A stretch of 64,000 bases of DNA from Streptomyces tailanensis (GTDB taxonomy: Bacteria > Actinomycetota > Actinomycetes > Streptomycetales > Streptomycetaceae): the NCBI RefSeq assembly GCF_008386495.1, contig NZ_VTHJ01000044.1, forward strand, positions 85,893 to 149,892, read 5' to 3'. The notes below the pieces were generated by a model, which was given only the letters and a program-made list of their open reading frames with translations, was not told the DNA's origin and searched no databases. This document shows positions 49,564-57,990 of the stretch, one piece after another. The translations under genes and the position numbers were made by a program. How positions within the stretch are numbered: position 1 is the first letter of the stretch; each line of letters starts with the position of its first letter.

Positions 49564-50588
49564 CCGCCGCCCAGCATCGCGGGTTCGATCTCACCCCAGT
49601 ACCTGACGAAGTCGACCGGGTTGCTCAGCAGCTCGCCGGCCCTCAGGTCGACACGGCGGGCCAGGTCGCGGCTCTGCTCGTCCCCGCTCTTCAGCCGCAC
49701 CACCACGCGGCCCGCGAGATCCGGGCGGCTCATCAGATCGCCCAGGTTGCGCTCGCCGTTGAGAAGCAGTTCGCGGACCCACTCGTCCACCGTGGCCGGC
49801 GTGCGCGTCCGGGGCCGGCGGCCCTTGGCGTGGTTGGTGAACAGCGCGGTCGCCTCCGAGGCGTCGTTCAGCAGCATGCGGGGCGCGTGGTGGACGCCGC
49901 ACTCATGCATGCTCTCGTCGATGCCGGCGCGAAGCGCGCCGAGGGTGAGGTCGTCGGGGTGGTCGGGCATGCCCTGCCCCAGCACGTTCAGCAGATGGCC
50001 GCTGAACGGCGTGCAGGTGTCGAGGGGCCCGGGCAGGTTCGCGCAGGCATCGGCCCACGCGTTGTGGATGTTGCCGCCGACCGCGGTGAGTACGCAGGTG
50101 CCCTGGAGGCGGGTGCCGAGGGCGCCCGGCAGGGCGGACTCGGGGCCCAGGTGGGGCAGCATGTTCGAGTAACAGCAGTCCGCGATCAGGACTTTGAGGC
50201 CGGCCTTGCTCTTCCTGATCGCCCGGTACACGTACCACGCGGACAGCCAGGTCCAGGGCTCGTTGATCCGGGAGGAGCCGACCGCGAAGTGGACCTGGCC
50301 GCCGGGCACGTCCTGCCAGTACGCGCCGTGCCCGACGTACACCACCAGCAGCGTGTCCTGAGGCCCCTCACCCGCCGCGGCCGCCTCGTGGAGGGCACGC
50401 ATCACACCGTCCGCGGTCCGCGCCTGCCGCGGCTCCAGCACCGTGAACCGGGACGCGTCGCCCCACTGGGGGTCCCGGGCCAGCGCGGCTCCGTACGCAC
50501 GGGCGCTCGCCTCGATCGTCGGATACCCGTCGATACCGGAGTCGTCGTCGTACGTCCCGACCCCTATCACCAACGCCCGCGATGCCAT
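49560..50588 (-). CDS. Caspase-family (peptidase C14-like) protein
   Basis: 342 residues. The caspase/metacaspase fold is clear: strand ALVIGVGTYDDDSG at the start, catalytic His87 in LLVVYVGHGAYWQ and Cys139 in LKVLIADCCYSN, at the usual spacing. The C-terminal 130 residues form an extra domain (VDEWVRELLLNGERNLGDLM, VVVRLKSGDEQSRDLAR) that I cannot name. In bacteria such proteases act as toxic effectors that cleave host proteins on a trigger. The start is 5 nt from the EACC1-like gene upstream. Confidence 0.88.
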   Translation of the reverse strand: MASRALVIGVGTYDDDSGIDGYPTIEASARAYGAALARDPQWGDASRFTVLEPRQARTADGVMRALHEAAAAGEGPQDTLLVVYVGHGAYWQDVPGGQVHFAVGSSRINEPWTWLSAWYVYRAIRKSKAGLKVLIADCCYSNMLPHLGPESALPGALGTRLQGTCVLTAVGGNIHNAWADACANLPGPLDTCTPFSGHLLNVLGQGMPDHPDDLTLGALRAGIDESMHECGVHHAPRMLLNDASEATALFTNHAKGRRPRTRTPATVDEWVRELLLNGERNLGDLMSRPDLAGRVVVRLKSGDEQSRDLARRVDLRAGELLSNPVDFVRYWGEIEPAMLGGG

Positions 50589-50593
50589 GCCGG

Positions 50594-50965
50594 TCAGCTC
50601 CCCTCGGGGTCGTCGGAGCGCTGCGGGGGCTCCGGGTCCCGCGTGGGCTGTGGGGGCTCCGGGTCCCGTACGGGCTGCGGAGCCTGCGGGGGCTGGACGA
50701 CGATGGTGACGATCGGCGGGTCCAGCCGTCGGCCCCGCCAGTTGTCGACCGCTCGTTGCACGGCGACCTGCACCACGGCCCCGGCGACACCGCCCAGCAG
50801 GGCCTCCAGCATGGTGACGGCGAGTTCGCCGCCGAGGGTGCCCTTCTGCCCGGCCGTCTCGAGCCGCCACGCCAGCCCCGTCTCCCGCCCCAACTCCTCC
50901 AGGAGATCCTGCGGCTCGTCCAGCCCGACCGGTCCCTCGACCTTCACGGAGATCATCGCTGTCAT
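50594..50965 (-). CDS. EACC1-like effector-associated protein
   Basis: 123 residues. The pattern SVKVEGPVGLDEPQDLLEEL, then GTLGGELAVTMLEALLGGVAGAVVQVAVQ and VDNWRGRRLDPPIVTIVV, fits the effector-associated constant component 1 (EACC1) family, small proteins found beside caspases and other effectors in bacterial conflict systems. The C-terminus carries a short Pro repeat (twice PQPxRDPEPP). ATG 50965 follows GGGGGAGG; ATG 50956 is the alternative. Its position as first gene before the caspase supports the assignment. Confidence 0.78.
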   Translation of the reverse strand: MTAMISVKVEGPVGLDEPQDLLEELGRETGLAWRLETAGQKGTLGGELAVTMLEALLGGVAGAVVQVAVQRAVDNWRGRRLDPPIVTIVVQPPQAPQPVRDPEPPQPTRDPEPPQRSDDPEGS

Positions 50966-51062
50966 CTCCCGTGCCTCCCCCGCTGCGCAGTGACATACAC
51001 GTCCACTCTGCCAGCGCGAACACGGACTCCGCGAGGGTGAACCGAGGCACACCGCAAGCTTC

Positions 51063-51413
51063 TTACGCCCCCTGAACGCCGCCCTCACGGGTACGAGGTC
51101 CTTCCTCGCCCCTGACGACCCGCAATGCGGGCCCCGGCGCGAACTCACCGATCTCATATGCGGCATCTCGCCAGTGGGCGGCCAGGTCCAGCTGGCGTTG
51201 AGGGTCATCCGATACGGGTGGCCCCGGCTGGCAGGGCAGGAGGGGATACAGCACGGCCACGGCGAACCGAACGGCGTGCATGGCGGCCCCGGCGTGGGGT
51301 TTCGCGTAACCCTCCCCCGCGCCCGTCAGCTTCAGGGTTTCCAGAGCGGCAGCGGTTCCGCGCAGCGTGTTGTACACCTGCACGTAGGCGGAGTGGGCCG
51401 TGTGATCAGCCAT
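51063..51413 (-). CDS. Hypothetical protein
   Basis: 116 residues, soluble, Ala-rich helices (LRGTAAALETLKLTGAGEGY, AAHWRDAAYEIGEF). It has no motif I recognise. The ATG follows GAGGAG. It sits downstream of the frameshifted HTH gene on the same strand and is probably part of the same accessory unit, common in Streptomyces near XRE regulators. Confidence 0.7.
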   Translation of the reverse strand: MADHTAHSAYVQVYNTLRGTAAALETLKLTGAGEGYAKPHAGAAMHAVRFAVAVLYPLLPCQPGPPVSDDPQRQLDLAAHWRDAAYEIGEFAPGPALRVVRGEEGPRTREGGVQGA

Positions 51414-51480
51414 GTGTACTCCTCAAAGGTGGTGGGAATCGGTCGAGCTCCGGCGGGCTCCCGGCGCCCCGCAAAGGGCC

Positions 51481-52562
51481 CTACGGCGGCTCAGGCCGCA
51501 CGGACGGGTCAGGTCCCGTCGCCCCGGCGATATGGCGGTCGCGTTCGGCACGGCAGTCTCGGCACCAAGTTCCCTCCGGCGCGCGGAAGGCACGATCACA
51601 GCCGCCCGCGCAGTCCACCATGCTGTACGACGGGGACGGCTCGACGTCCGGAGCCGGGGCCCGGGGAACCTCCGGCAAGGGCGGCAGCGGTGGTGGCAGC
51701 AGTTCCCGCAGCCGGTAGGCGAGAAAGCTGGCCGGATTCTTGAGGAGGGCGGGAATGTCGGCCGTCATGGCGTGGTGCACCGCGGCTCTGCTGGCACCGT
51801 TGTCGAGCCAGGCGATGACGGCCGGAGTGAGGCGGCGAACGTCCCGCTGCGAGAGCGTGAACCGGTCGTCGGTACGACGCAGGCCCACGAGCAGGGCGAC
51901 GGCCTTGTCGTGGTGCTCGCTGTTGGACGGCTCGGGTCCGGGGGGCTCGGGTGCGGGCGGTGCGAGGTCTTTGTGGCCGGGCTCGTCATTCACGACCGGC
52001 GGGACGGAAACCGCAGGGGTGACGGGGGCGACAGGGCCCGTGGAAGCATCGGGAGCTTCCGGAACCACGGGCGCTGAGGGAGCCAGGGAGGCAGTGGGCC
52101 CCACGGAGACGGCGGAAGCAACTCCGTCGGCCGGGCTGGGCCTCACCACCGCGACGGCGACGACCGGCCCGCCCGCCACCCCCTCACGGGCTCGCGTGAG
52201 CGCCGGAGCGTTGTACGCGTACGTACGCGTGACCACGCGCCCACCGTCGGCCCGCTCGCGCACCCGCTCGATATAGCCGTGCGCCTCCAGCTCACGCAGG
52301 GCGAAGGCGATCCGGTCCCGGCCCTCGGGAAAACGCTCGGCAAGGGTACGGATGTCGGCGGAGGCGCCTTGGGGCAGCGAAAGGATGTGGGTCCGAGCCC
52401 GATGGCGGTCAGGGACAACTCTCGGTGCTGCGCGAGGTGGTTGCCGATGATCGTAAACCGGTCAGGCTGGTACTCCCTGATGTGGGTGACCCCGGAATGG
52501 GTGGTGCTTCGCCGAACAGGCGGCTGCGGGCGCACCGCGCCGCTAGGCTTGGTCTCAGCCAT
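51481..52562 (-). pseudogene. HTH-domain protein, one-base frameshift
   Basis: The gene starts normally at 52562 (PPVRRSTTHSGVTHIREYQP, FTIIGNHLAQHRELSLTAIG LG) and then the expected continuation THILSLPQGASADIRTLAER appears in another frame. From there the winged helix (FALRELEAHGYIERVRERAD), a long Pro/Val linker and the C-terminal part with a zinc-like CxxxC..CxxC (VDCAGGCDRA, TWCRDC) run to 51481. The break lies near 52392-52396, where one base seems missing between GG and ACC. Intact it would be a Streptomyces helix-turn-helix protein of about 360 residues. The 3' part might still be made from GTG 52263. Confidence 0.75.
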
Positions 52563-52832
52563 AGGGAAGAGCCTCTAGATCTTCCTCGGTGGTCAGGCCC
52601 TCGCACTGGGAGGTGGAAGTCCCGGCGGGGGCCGACGCATGTCTGCGGTTGTCTCCGCCGAGCCTGCACGCCCAAACCGCCACCGCGCCAGCCGAGTTGG
52701 GATGATTCACTCCAGCGAGTGACGAAAACGGGGTTTGGTTGGTTTGGAGGGCTTCTCTCCCAAGAGTTCTTTCTCCTTTATGGCCCGCCGCCCCGTCGCA
52801 CGGCCCACCGGGACCCGGCTTTCCGGGCTCCG

Positions 52833-52902
52833 GTTCAGCGTTCAGCGTTCAGCGTTCAGCGTTCAGCGTTCAGCGTTCAGCGTTCAGCGTTCAGCGTTCA
52901 GC
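52833..52902. repeat. Perfect 7-bp tandem repeat, 10 copies
   Basis: GTTCAGC repeated ten times without a mismatch, in the 387-bp gene-free stretch 52563-52949 between the HTH gene start and the end of the methyltransferase gene. Read as protein it would give a 7-residue repeat in all frames, with no stop, but no ORF here has a ribosome site. A perfect array this long is young and probably varies in copy number between strains. Confidence 0.95.
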
Positions 52903-52949
52903 GGCCGAACGGCGCGGTGGACACTGGATTCGTGAGTGTGCGGGGCGCG

Positions 52950-53624
52950 TTACGCAGGAGCCTGCGCGCGCACCATGAGCGTGCCCAGGCTCCCCGGTTC
53001 CGGAGCACTGAGGATATGGGCGTCAACGTCGGTGAAGCCGTGCCGCTTGAGGATGTCCGCCCACGTCTGCGGGGCGTACTGCCAGCGAAGCACCGTCAGC
53101 TCTCGCTCGCGCCCTTCGAGCCACTTCCCCCGCATCGGCTGAGGCCCGTGGGACCCGGCGACCGGTTCGGCCTGCGAGAAGGCAAAGACGCCGCAGGGGG
53201 ACAGCCGCTTGAAGACGCAGGGAAACAGGTCCTCCGGGTCTGTGAACCACACGGCCCCCCACACCGAATAGATCGCGTCGTACTCCGTGGACGTGGACGA
53301 CAGGTACGTGCACACCTCGCCGTGGACGAACGACAGTCCGGGGGTGTCCTTCCACCAGGAACGGGCACGTTCGACCTGGACAGGGGAAAAGTCGACACCG
53401 GTCACTTCGACGCCCTGATGAGCTAGGTGGGCGGCCTCCTTGCCCTCCGCCGGCCCGAGCTCCAGCGCGCGGCGGGGAGTGCCGAGGACTTCGGCGCCGG
53501 GGCCGTGGCCGGGGTACTGCGTCCAGTCGAAGCGCTCGGGCGACGGCGCCGGTTGGAGCCCTTCGCCCTTGTGAGGCTTGTACTTGTCCCAGTATTCGGC
53601 CGGTGTCATCGGCGCGTGAGGCAT
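52950..53624 (-). CDS. Class I SAM-dependent methyltransferase
   Basis: 224 residues. SAM motif I is seen in ALELGPAEGKEAAHLAHQG and motif II in VTGVDFSPVQVERARSWW; then YDAIYSVWGAVWFTDPEDLF gives motif III/post III. It starts PHAPMTPAEYWDKYKPHKGE. Such genes recur in Streptomyces accessory loci next to XRE regulators. ATG 53624 follows GAGGAG. The substrate is unknown. Confidence 0.85.
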   Translation of the reverse strand: MPHAPMTPAEYWDKYKPHKGEGLQPAPSPERFDWTQYPGHGPGAEVLGTPRRALELGPAEGKEAAHLAHQGVEVTGVDFSPVQVERARSWWKDTPGLSFVHGEVCTYLSSTSTEYDAIYSVWGAVWFTDPEDLFPCVFKRLSPCGVFAFSQAEPVAGSHGPQPMRGKWLEGRERELTVLRWQYAPQTWADILKRHGFTDVDAHILSAPEPGSLGTLMVRAQAPA

Positions 53625-53735
53625 GGAACTCCTCGGAAGGATGGAGTGACCGGTGTCCCTTGAGCTGGACACCGTATCCGGCCGTTCTCCCACGCACGGG
53701 CGAATGACACCACCTCGCCCGGATGCACACGCGAA

Positions 53736-53768
53736 GGGCCCGGGAGCGCTCAAGACGCCCCCGGGCCC
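53736..53768 (-). terminator. Hairpin after the 53781-54221 gene
   Basis: A perfect 9-bp stem (GGGCCCGGG with CCCGGGCCC) with a 15-nt loop, 12 bp past the stop of the minus-strand gene. It also lies upstream of the methyltransferase start, separating the two units. Confidence 0.75.
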
Positions 53769-53780
53769 GACCGGTTCAGG

Positions 53781-54221
53781 TCAGTGGCAGTCCGCCCCCG
53801 GACTGCACGGACCGCATGCGCCGTAGTCGCGCTCCCAGAGCTTCCAGTCCACTTCAAAGCCCGCGTCGGCGATGATCTGCGCCGTGCGCTCCACAGAGCC
53901 GTCGTACTTGAACTCGATCTCGGGGATGTGCTCCAGGAACTTGCCATCGAAGTGCTCCGCACAGAACTCGCGGTAGTTCTTGGTGTCGAGGATGAAGACG
54001 TGCACCGCCATGTCGATCAGGCGGCCACAGCACATCTCCAGGCCCTGGCCCCACTTCTCCATGGCCGTGATCAGGTACGAGACTGCCGCCCCGAACAGCC
54101 GGTTGGCCATCACCTCGTCCACCGGGTGGTCACGCATCAGGAGCTGGATCTCCCGGTCCCACACCTCCCGCTTCACGTAACCCCGAGGGTCTCGAACCTT
54201 GGTGTCCACTGCTGGCGTCAT
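53781..54221 (-). CDS. Hypothetical protein, Cys-rich C-terminus
   Basis: 146 residues, soluble. The body is helical (VDEVMANRLFGAAVSYLITAMEKWGQG is helix-rich) and the end has a cluster GACGPCSPGADC that could bind a metal. I do not recognise the family, though similar genes accompany XRE regulators in Streptomyces. ATG 54221 follows GGAGGGCAAT. It is divergent from the XRE-TPR gene at 54414, with about 190 bp between them. Confidence 0.75.
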   Translation of the reverse strand: MTPAVDTKVRDPRGYVKREVWDREIQLLMRDHPVDEVMANRLFGAAVSYLITAMEKWGQGLEMCCGRLIDMAVHVFILDTKNYREFCAEHFDGKFLEHIPEIEFKYDGSVERTAQIIADAGFEVDWKLWERDYGACGPCSPGADCH

Positions 54222-54413
54222 ATTGCCCTCCGTGGCTTCGTCGGGGCCCGCCGCTCCGAGCGGGCCGTAGTGGAACGACACCACCAGCCGACAGCGCGAA
54301 GTGGTCAACTGCCCGGCCGTGCACGCAGTTTGCAGATGCTGCACACGCCGTCGACGCGCCCTTCCCCACTGGCTACCGTGGATGGGCCCGGCCCCTGGCC
54401 AGTGGGAGGCGCG

Positions 54414-55709
54414 ATGCGCACCATGGACCCGCTGTGGAGTTCCGCTCAGGCCCGTACGCTCGTGGACCGCCAAGACCCCGGAGGACTCATCCGCATGGGC
54501 CGGGTCTGGCGGGGATGGCGGCAAGCCGACCTTGGGGCGCGTCTTGGCTGCTCCGCCTCCACCGTCTCCCGAATGGAACAACGGGGCAGCCGAACGGCTG
54601 ACCTGCACCTCCTGCGCCGGGCAGCCCACGAGGTCGGCGTGCCACCCCAGGTCTTAGGAGCGGCACTCGGATTGAGCGTGCTCCAAGCCACTAGAGTGGC
54701 GGCCGATGGTCCACGTTGCGCCAAGGAGGACCCCATGCGCCGCCGGACACTGCTCGCGGCCGCCGGGCTGACGGCCCCCGCTCAGCTCCTCGCCTGCGTG
54801 GACGATGCCCTAGCGATCACGCCTGCCCCGACCGGCTCGGCCATTCCCCTCGATACCCGCCTCACGCGGGCACGGTCTCTCTTCGACGCGGGCAGGCACA
54901 CTGACCTTCTCGAAGCGCTGCCCGGGCTCCTCGCCGACGCCCATGACGCCGCCCGGTCCCGGACGGACCTTGCACACGCCCGGCTCTCATCGTGCTACAG
55001 CCTGGCCGCCCAGCTCCTCGTCAAGATCGGTCGCTACGACCGGGCCCGCCTCACCGCAGACCGCGCCACCGTCTACGCGGAACTCTCTGGCTCCCCACTG
55101 GCCACCGCCGCTGCCGCCCGGGAACTGAGTATCGTCCTGCGCCACCAGGACCAGCCGGGAGCCGCTCAGCGCCTGATCCTGAGCGCTGCCGCCCAGGTCG
55201 AGGCCACGGGGCTGAGGACTCCCGCACAGTCGGCGGCCTACGCGCAGATGCTGTGCACCACGGCGTACACGGCTGCGCGCGCCGGAGACCGGGAGCAGGC
55301 GCTGACCATGATCCGCGAAGCGTCCCAGGCCGCGCGTAATCTCCCGCAGCAAGCCCCGGCGGGACGCTTGTTCCCCATCACCCCGGCAGCCGTCGACCTC
55401 TACGAGGTCGGCGTTCACTGGGCGCTGGGTGACGCCGGGTCCGCCATCCAGGCCGGCCAGGCGTTGCACCCGGACCAGTTTCCCACCGCCGAGCGCAAGG
55501 GACGGATGCATACCGATCTCGGCCGTGCGTGGTGGCAGTGGGGCAAGCCGGAGCAGACAGCCCACGAGCTGCTTTCCGCCCTGCGCGTCTCCCCCGGAGA
55601 AGTCCGAGACCGCCCAGCCATCCGGCAGATCGTCCGCGACCTGTCCACGCGGCACCCGCGGGTGAGCGGCGTCCGCGAGTTGGCCGTATCGACCGGCCAT
55701 CGCGGCTGA
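54414..55709 (+). CDS. XRE-family regulator with TPR-like C-terminus
   Basis: 431 residues. The HTH is near the N-terminus (MGRVWRGWRQADLGARLGCS, ASTVSRMEQRG). A spacer with a twin-Arg-like stretch (MRRRTLLAAAGLTAPAQLL) follows; this occurs in many Streptomyces XRE-TPR proteins and need not mean export. The last 290 residues are TPR-like helices (ARLSSCYSLAAQLLVKIGRY, LSIVLRHQDQPGAAQRL). ATG follows GGGAGG. It is divergent from the Cys-tail gene and may control that unit. These proteins often sense a peptide or ligand through the TPR part. Confidence 0.88.
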   Translation: MRTMDPLWSSAQARTLVDRQDPGGLIRMGRVWRGWRQADLGARLGCSASTVSRMEQRGSRTADLHLLRRAAHEVGVPPQVLGAALGLSVLQATRVAADGPRCAKEDPMRRRTLLAAAGLTAPAQLLACVDDALAITPAPTGSAIPLDTRLTRARSLFDAGRHTDLLEALPGLLADAHDAARSRTDLAHARLSSCYSLAAQLLVKIGRYDRARLTADRATVYAELSGSPLATAAAARELSIVLRHQDQPGAAQRLILSAAAQVEATGLRTPAQSAAYAQMLCTTAYTAARAGDREQALTMIREASQAARNLPQQAPAGRLFPITPAAVDLYEVGVHWALGDAGSAIQAGQALHPDQFPTAERKGRMHTDLGRAWWQWGKPEQTAHELLSALRVSPGEVRDRPAIRQIVRDLSTRHPRVSGVRELAVSTGHRG

Positions 55710-55739
55710 GCGCCAGCCGTCGCGAGCAGGGGCGGGAGC

Positions 55740-56015
55740 TCAGGCGGGGAGATGGAGACCCCGTTGGCGCTGCATGTGAAGCTTGGCAAGGGCCGCCAGT
55801 TGTCGCTGCTCCCACGCTGAGGCCGGTCGAACCGCGACCCTGCTTGTACGCCACTCAAGGCCGGTGGGACGGGCGAGGAAGACCACCGCGCCCTGAATGC
55901 CCGTGATCCTCGCGGGCATGTCGTAGTGCCGGTCATAGACGACCTGACCAACCCTGAGTTCGTCCGCTTCCGTTCGTACTCCTCGGGCCGGTCGCCGCCC
56001 TACCGCTCTCCTCAT
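55740..56015 (-). CDS. Small protein, last in a run of tiny genes
   Basis: 91 residues. LRVGQVVYDRHYDMPARITG and VVFLARPTGLEWRTSRVAVRPA suggest a small beta-barrel (KOW/SH3-like), but the family is not recognised. ATG 56015 overlaps the upstream stop (ATGA). It is convergent with the XRE-TPR gene, 30 bp apart. Confidence 0.72.
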   Translation of the reverse strand: MRRAVGRRPARGVRTEADELRVGQVVYDRHYDMPARITGIQGAVVFLARPTGLEWRTSRVAVRPASAWEQRQLAALAKLHMQRQRGLHLPA

Positions 56016-56203
56016 CGCTCCGTCCTTCCTCGGCATCGCTCGCACTCCGGGACACGACACGGCGGGTAGTCCGACCCGGGGAGGTATACGACGCCGGAAG
56101 CCACGTCCAACGCCCCTCCGTACTCCGTCCACCACCCCGCAGGGCGGGCCCCGTACGGGGTGCCCGCGAACCGGTCGGCCGTTTCCTCCGGCGGCATCGC
56201 CAC
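56012..56203 (-). CDS. Small protein with Cys cluster
   Basis: 63 residues from GTG 56203, one base after the preceding stop; GAGGG lies 8 nt upstream. The C-terminus has C-x5-C-x2-C (PPCRVPECERCRG), a possible zinc site. Fourth of five coupled tiny genes. Unknown family. Confidence 0.68.
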   Translation of the reverse strand: MAMPPEETADRFAGTPYGARPAGWWTEYGGALDVASGVVYLPGSDYPPCRVPECERCRGRTER

Positions 56204-56204
56204 T

Positions 56205-56441
56205 TCACAGCCCTCGGCGAGTACGGCGGTTGGCCTCAGCCACCCGGGGAACCAGAAGCTCACGGGTGGTCGGTCGGCGGAACTCCGCCGTGTCCCACTC
56301 CTCACCGTTGGGCGCTCTCAGGGTCAACGTCGAGCCGTCCCAACTCACGACAGAACCGACGCGGCCCGTACGGGCATCGGTGGTCCAGTCCCCCAGACCG
56401 GGCACGTACGCGGGCTCCTCGTTCGTCTCGAAGGCGTTCAC
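56205..56441 (-). CDS. Small beta-rich protein
   Basis: 78 residues from a GTG that overlaps the upstream stop (GTGA). RTGRVGSVVSWDGSTLTLRA and PNGEEWDTAEFRRPT resemble the small DUF-type Streptomyces proteins that follow XRE-DUF397 loci. Third of five coupled genes; function unknown. Confidence 0.72.
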   Translation of the reverse strand: MNAFETNEEPAYVPGLGDWTTDARTGRVGSVVSWDGSTLTLRAPNGEEWDTAEFRRPTTRELLVPRVAEANRRTRRGL

Positions 56442-56650
56442 GCCGCCATCTCCTTCGCGTCCGTTGCCCGGCGGTGCGGGTGCTGACTGATCACGTCGTT
56501 GGTGCTCCGGAGGCTTACGACGCTGCCCAACCGTCGAGCCGCTTCCCGCTTCGTCACGGCGGCAGTGCAGACGGGGCAGCCGTCCACGGGTACGGGCTCA
56601 AGGGCCGGTGCGCGCAGTGCCGGAGTCGTCGCCGGCGTCTCGCTGGTCAC
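56438..56650 (-). CDS. Small protein with CPVC motif
   Basis: 70 residues. GTG 56650 is chosen over 56656: it lies 7 nt after GAGGAGG and overlaps the upstream stop (GTGA). The middle has DGCPVCTAAVTKREAARRLG, a single CxxC followed by a helix. Second of five coupled genes; function unknown. Confidence 0.68.
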   Translation of the reverse strand: MTSETPATTPALRAPALEPVPVDGCPVCTAAVTKREAARRLGSVVSLRSTNDVISQHPHRRATDAKEMAA

Positions 56651-56832
56651 CCCCACAACCTCCTCTGAAGTCCAGCCTCAACGGCCCGCAACAGCTCGGG
56701 GGTTGGTGACGCGTAACCGGTGCGTGGAACCCACTTCGGGGCGAGTCGCCAGAAGCCACCGGCTTTTGCGAGTGCTTCCAGTTCTGCCACACCGTCAGCC
56801 GGGGCCGCCCGAGCCGTCTCTTGATCGGACAC
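56647..56832 (-). CDS. Small helical protein, first in a run of tiny genes
   Basis: 61 residues from GTG 56832 after AGAGGAG. GVAELEALAKAGGFWRLAPK and TPELLRAVEAGLQRRLWG make it mostly helical. It is divergent from the XRE-DUF397 pair, with about 105 bp between, so that pair probably regulates this operon. Unknown family. Confidence 0.7.
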   Translation of the reverse strand: MSDQETARAAPADGVAELEALAKAGGFWRLAPKWVPRTGYASPTPELLRAVEAGLQRRLWG

Positions 56833-56938
56833 GACCGCTCCTCTCCGTAGCGCTTCCACTACCAAGCGGGTTCAGCGTGGCCTGCGGTGGGGAAACAATC
56901 AACGTGTCAGACAGGGACGAAAGATTGGTGAAAGCCCT

Positions 56939-57775
56939 TTGAACCGCAAGGAGTTGGACCCGGACAGTTCTCCCCAGGCTGCCTTCGGTGCGCGTTTGCG
57001 CAGCGCACGGGAGGAACGCGGCTGGACACAGGAGGACTTGGCGGAGCGGGTGGGATATGCCAGTTCGCATATCTCAGCCGTAGAAACTGCTCGGAAGATG
57101 CCGACCTTGCGCTTCGCGCGCAGTGTGGACCTCGCCTTCGGCATCGCGGATACAGCGGACACATTCGAGCGCCAGTGGCGCGAGATCCGCCACGGCAGCC
57201 TGTTGGAGGGTTTCCCACAGTTCGTCGACCACGAGAAGCGCGCGGCAGAGATCCGACTGTACGAAGTGGGGGTCATTCCCGGCCTGCTTCAGACGCCGGA
57301 GTACGCAACGATCGTGGCGGACAGCGCCGTCAAGCGGGGGGCGATCACCGCCGAGCAGGCAGAGGAGCGGGTCACGCTCGTCGCGGAGCGGCAGACCGCG
57401 CTCGTCCGGACGCCCCCACCGCTGATCTTCGCGGTGCTGGACGAAAGCTGTCTGCGTCGACCCATCGGCGGACCCGCCGTCATGAACGCCCAGTTGGAGC
57501 GGCTGATCGAGTTCGCCGAGCTGCCGAACACCGTGCTCCAGATCGCTCCGTTCAGCATGGGCGAGCGCCGACCGCTCAGCCTGCCGGTCTACATCCTGAC
57601 GATGGCGGACCGCTCGCTCTTGTCGTACGCCGAGTCCGCCCAGCGGGGTCATCTCGAACGAGACGGCAGGTTCGTCCTGCCCTTGCTGGCGGCCTACCAT
57701 CAACTACAGGCTGAGGCTTGCTCGCAGGCGGAATCCGTGGCCATGATCAATCAGTTGCGAAAGGGCACCCCGTGA
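56939..57775 (+). CDS. XRE-family regulator with DUF5753 domain
   Basis: 278 residues from a TTG start. The HTH is FGARLRSAREERGWTQEDLA with YASSHISAVETARK. The C-terminal DUF5753 domain has FVDHEKRAAEIRLYEVGVIPGLLQTPEYA and LPNTVLQIAPFSMGE, the ordinary pattern of the Streptomyces WhiJ-type family. It overlaps the DUF397 gene by 4 nt (GTGA), the standard XRE-DUF397 pairing used in control of development. Divergent tiny-gene operon upstream. Confidence 0.92.
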   Translation: MNRKELDPDSSPQAAFGARLRSAREERGWTQEDLAERVGYASSHISAVETARKMPTLRFARSVDLAFGIADTADTFERQWREIRHGSLLEGFPQFVDHEKRAAEIRLYEVGVIPGLLQTPEYATIVADSAVKRGAITAEQAEERVTLVAERQTALVRTPPPLIFAVLDESCLRRPIGGPAVMNAQLERLIEFAELPNTVLQIAPFSMGERRPLSLPVYILTMADRSLLSYAESAQRGHLERDGRFVLPLLAAYHQLQAEACSQAESVAMINQLRKGTP

Positions 57776-57981
57776 CGACCGAATCCCCCCGTTGGTTCAA
57801 GTCCTCGTACAGTGAGAACGGCGGCGCCTGCATCGAGGTCGCCGGAAACCTCGTCGCCTCGCGCGGCGTGGTCCCCGTCCGTGACTCCAAGAACCCGAAC
57901 GGTCCGGTTCTGGACGTCCCCGCCGAAGCGTTCTCGTCCTTCGTGGCGGGCATCAAGGCCGGAGAGTTCGGCTCTGTCTGA
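57772..57981 (+). CDS. DUF397 protein (partner of XRE regulator)
   Basis: 69 residues, GTG start overlapping the regulator stop. PRWFKSSYSENGGACIEVAG, VPVRDSKNPNGPVLDVPAEA and FSSFVAGIKAGEFG give the full family. It is thought to modulate the XRE partner. Just past the stop, in the same frame, lies a second DUF397-like C-terminal tail (57991-58065). Confidence 0.92.
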   Translation: MTTESPRWFKSSYSENGGACIEVAGNLVASRGVVPVRDSKNPNGPVLDVPAEAFSSFVAGIKAGEFGSV

Positions 57982-57990
57982 CCGCTCGGC

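Noticed and set aside
52833..52902. CRISPR array
   Set aside because: Units are 7 bp with no spacers, and no cas genes are in the window.
52735..52978. Plus-strand frames across the 7-bp repeat giving a 7-residue peptide repeat
   Set aside because: The repeat has no stop in any frame, so open frames arise by themselves; there is no start with a ribosome site and no conserved sequence around it.
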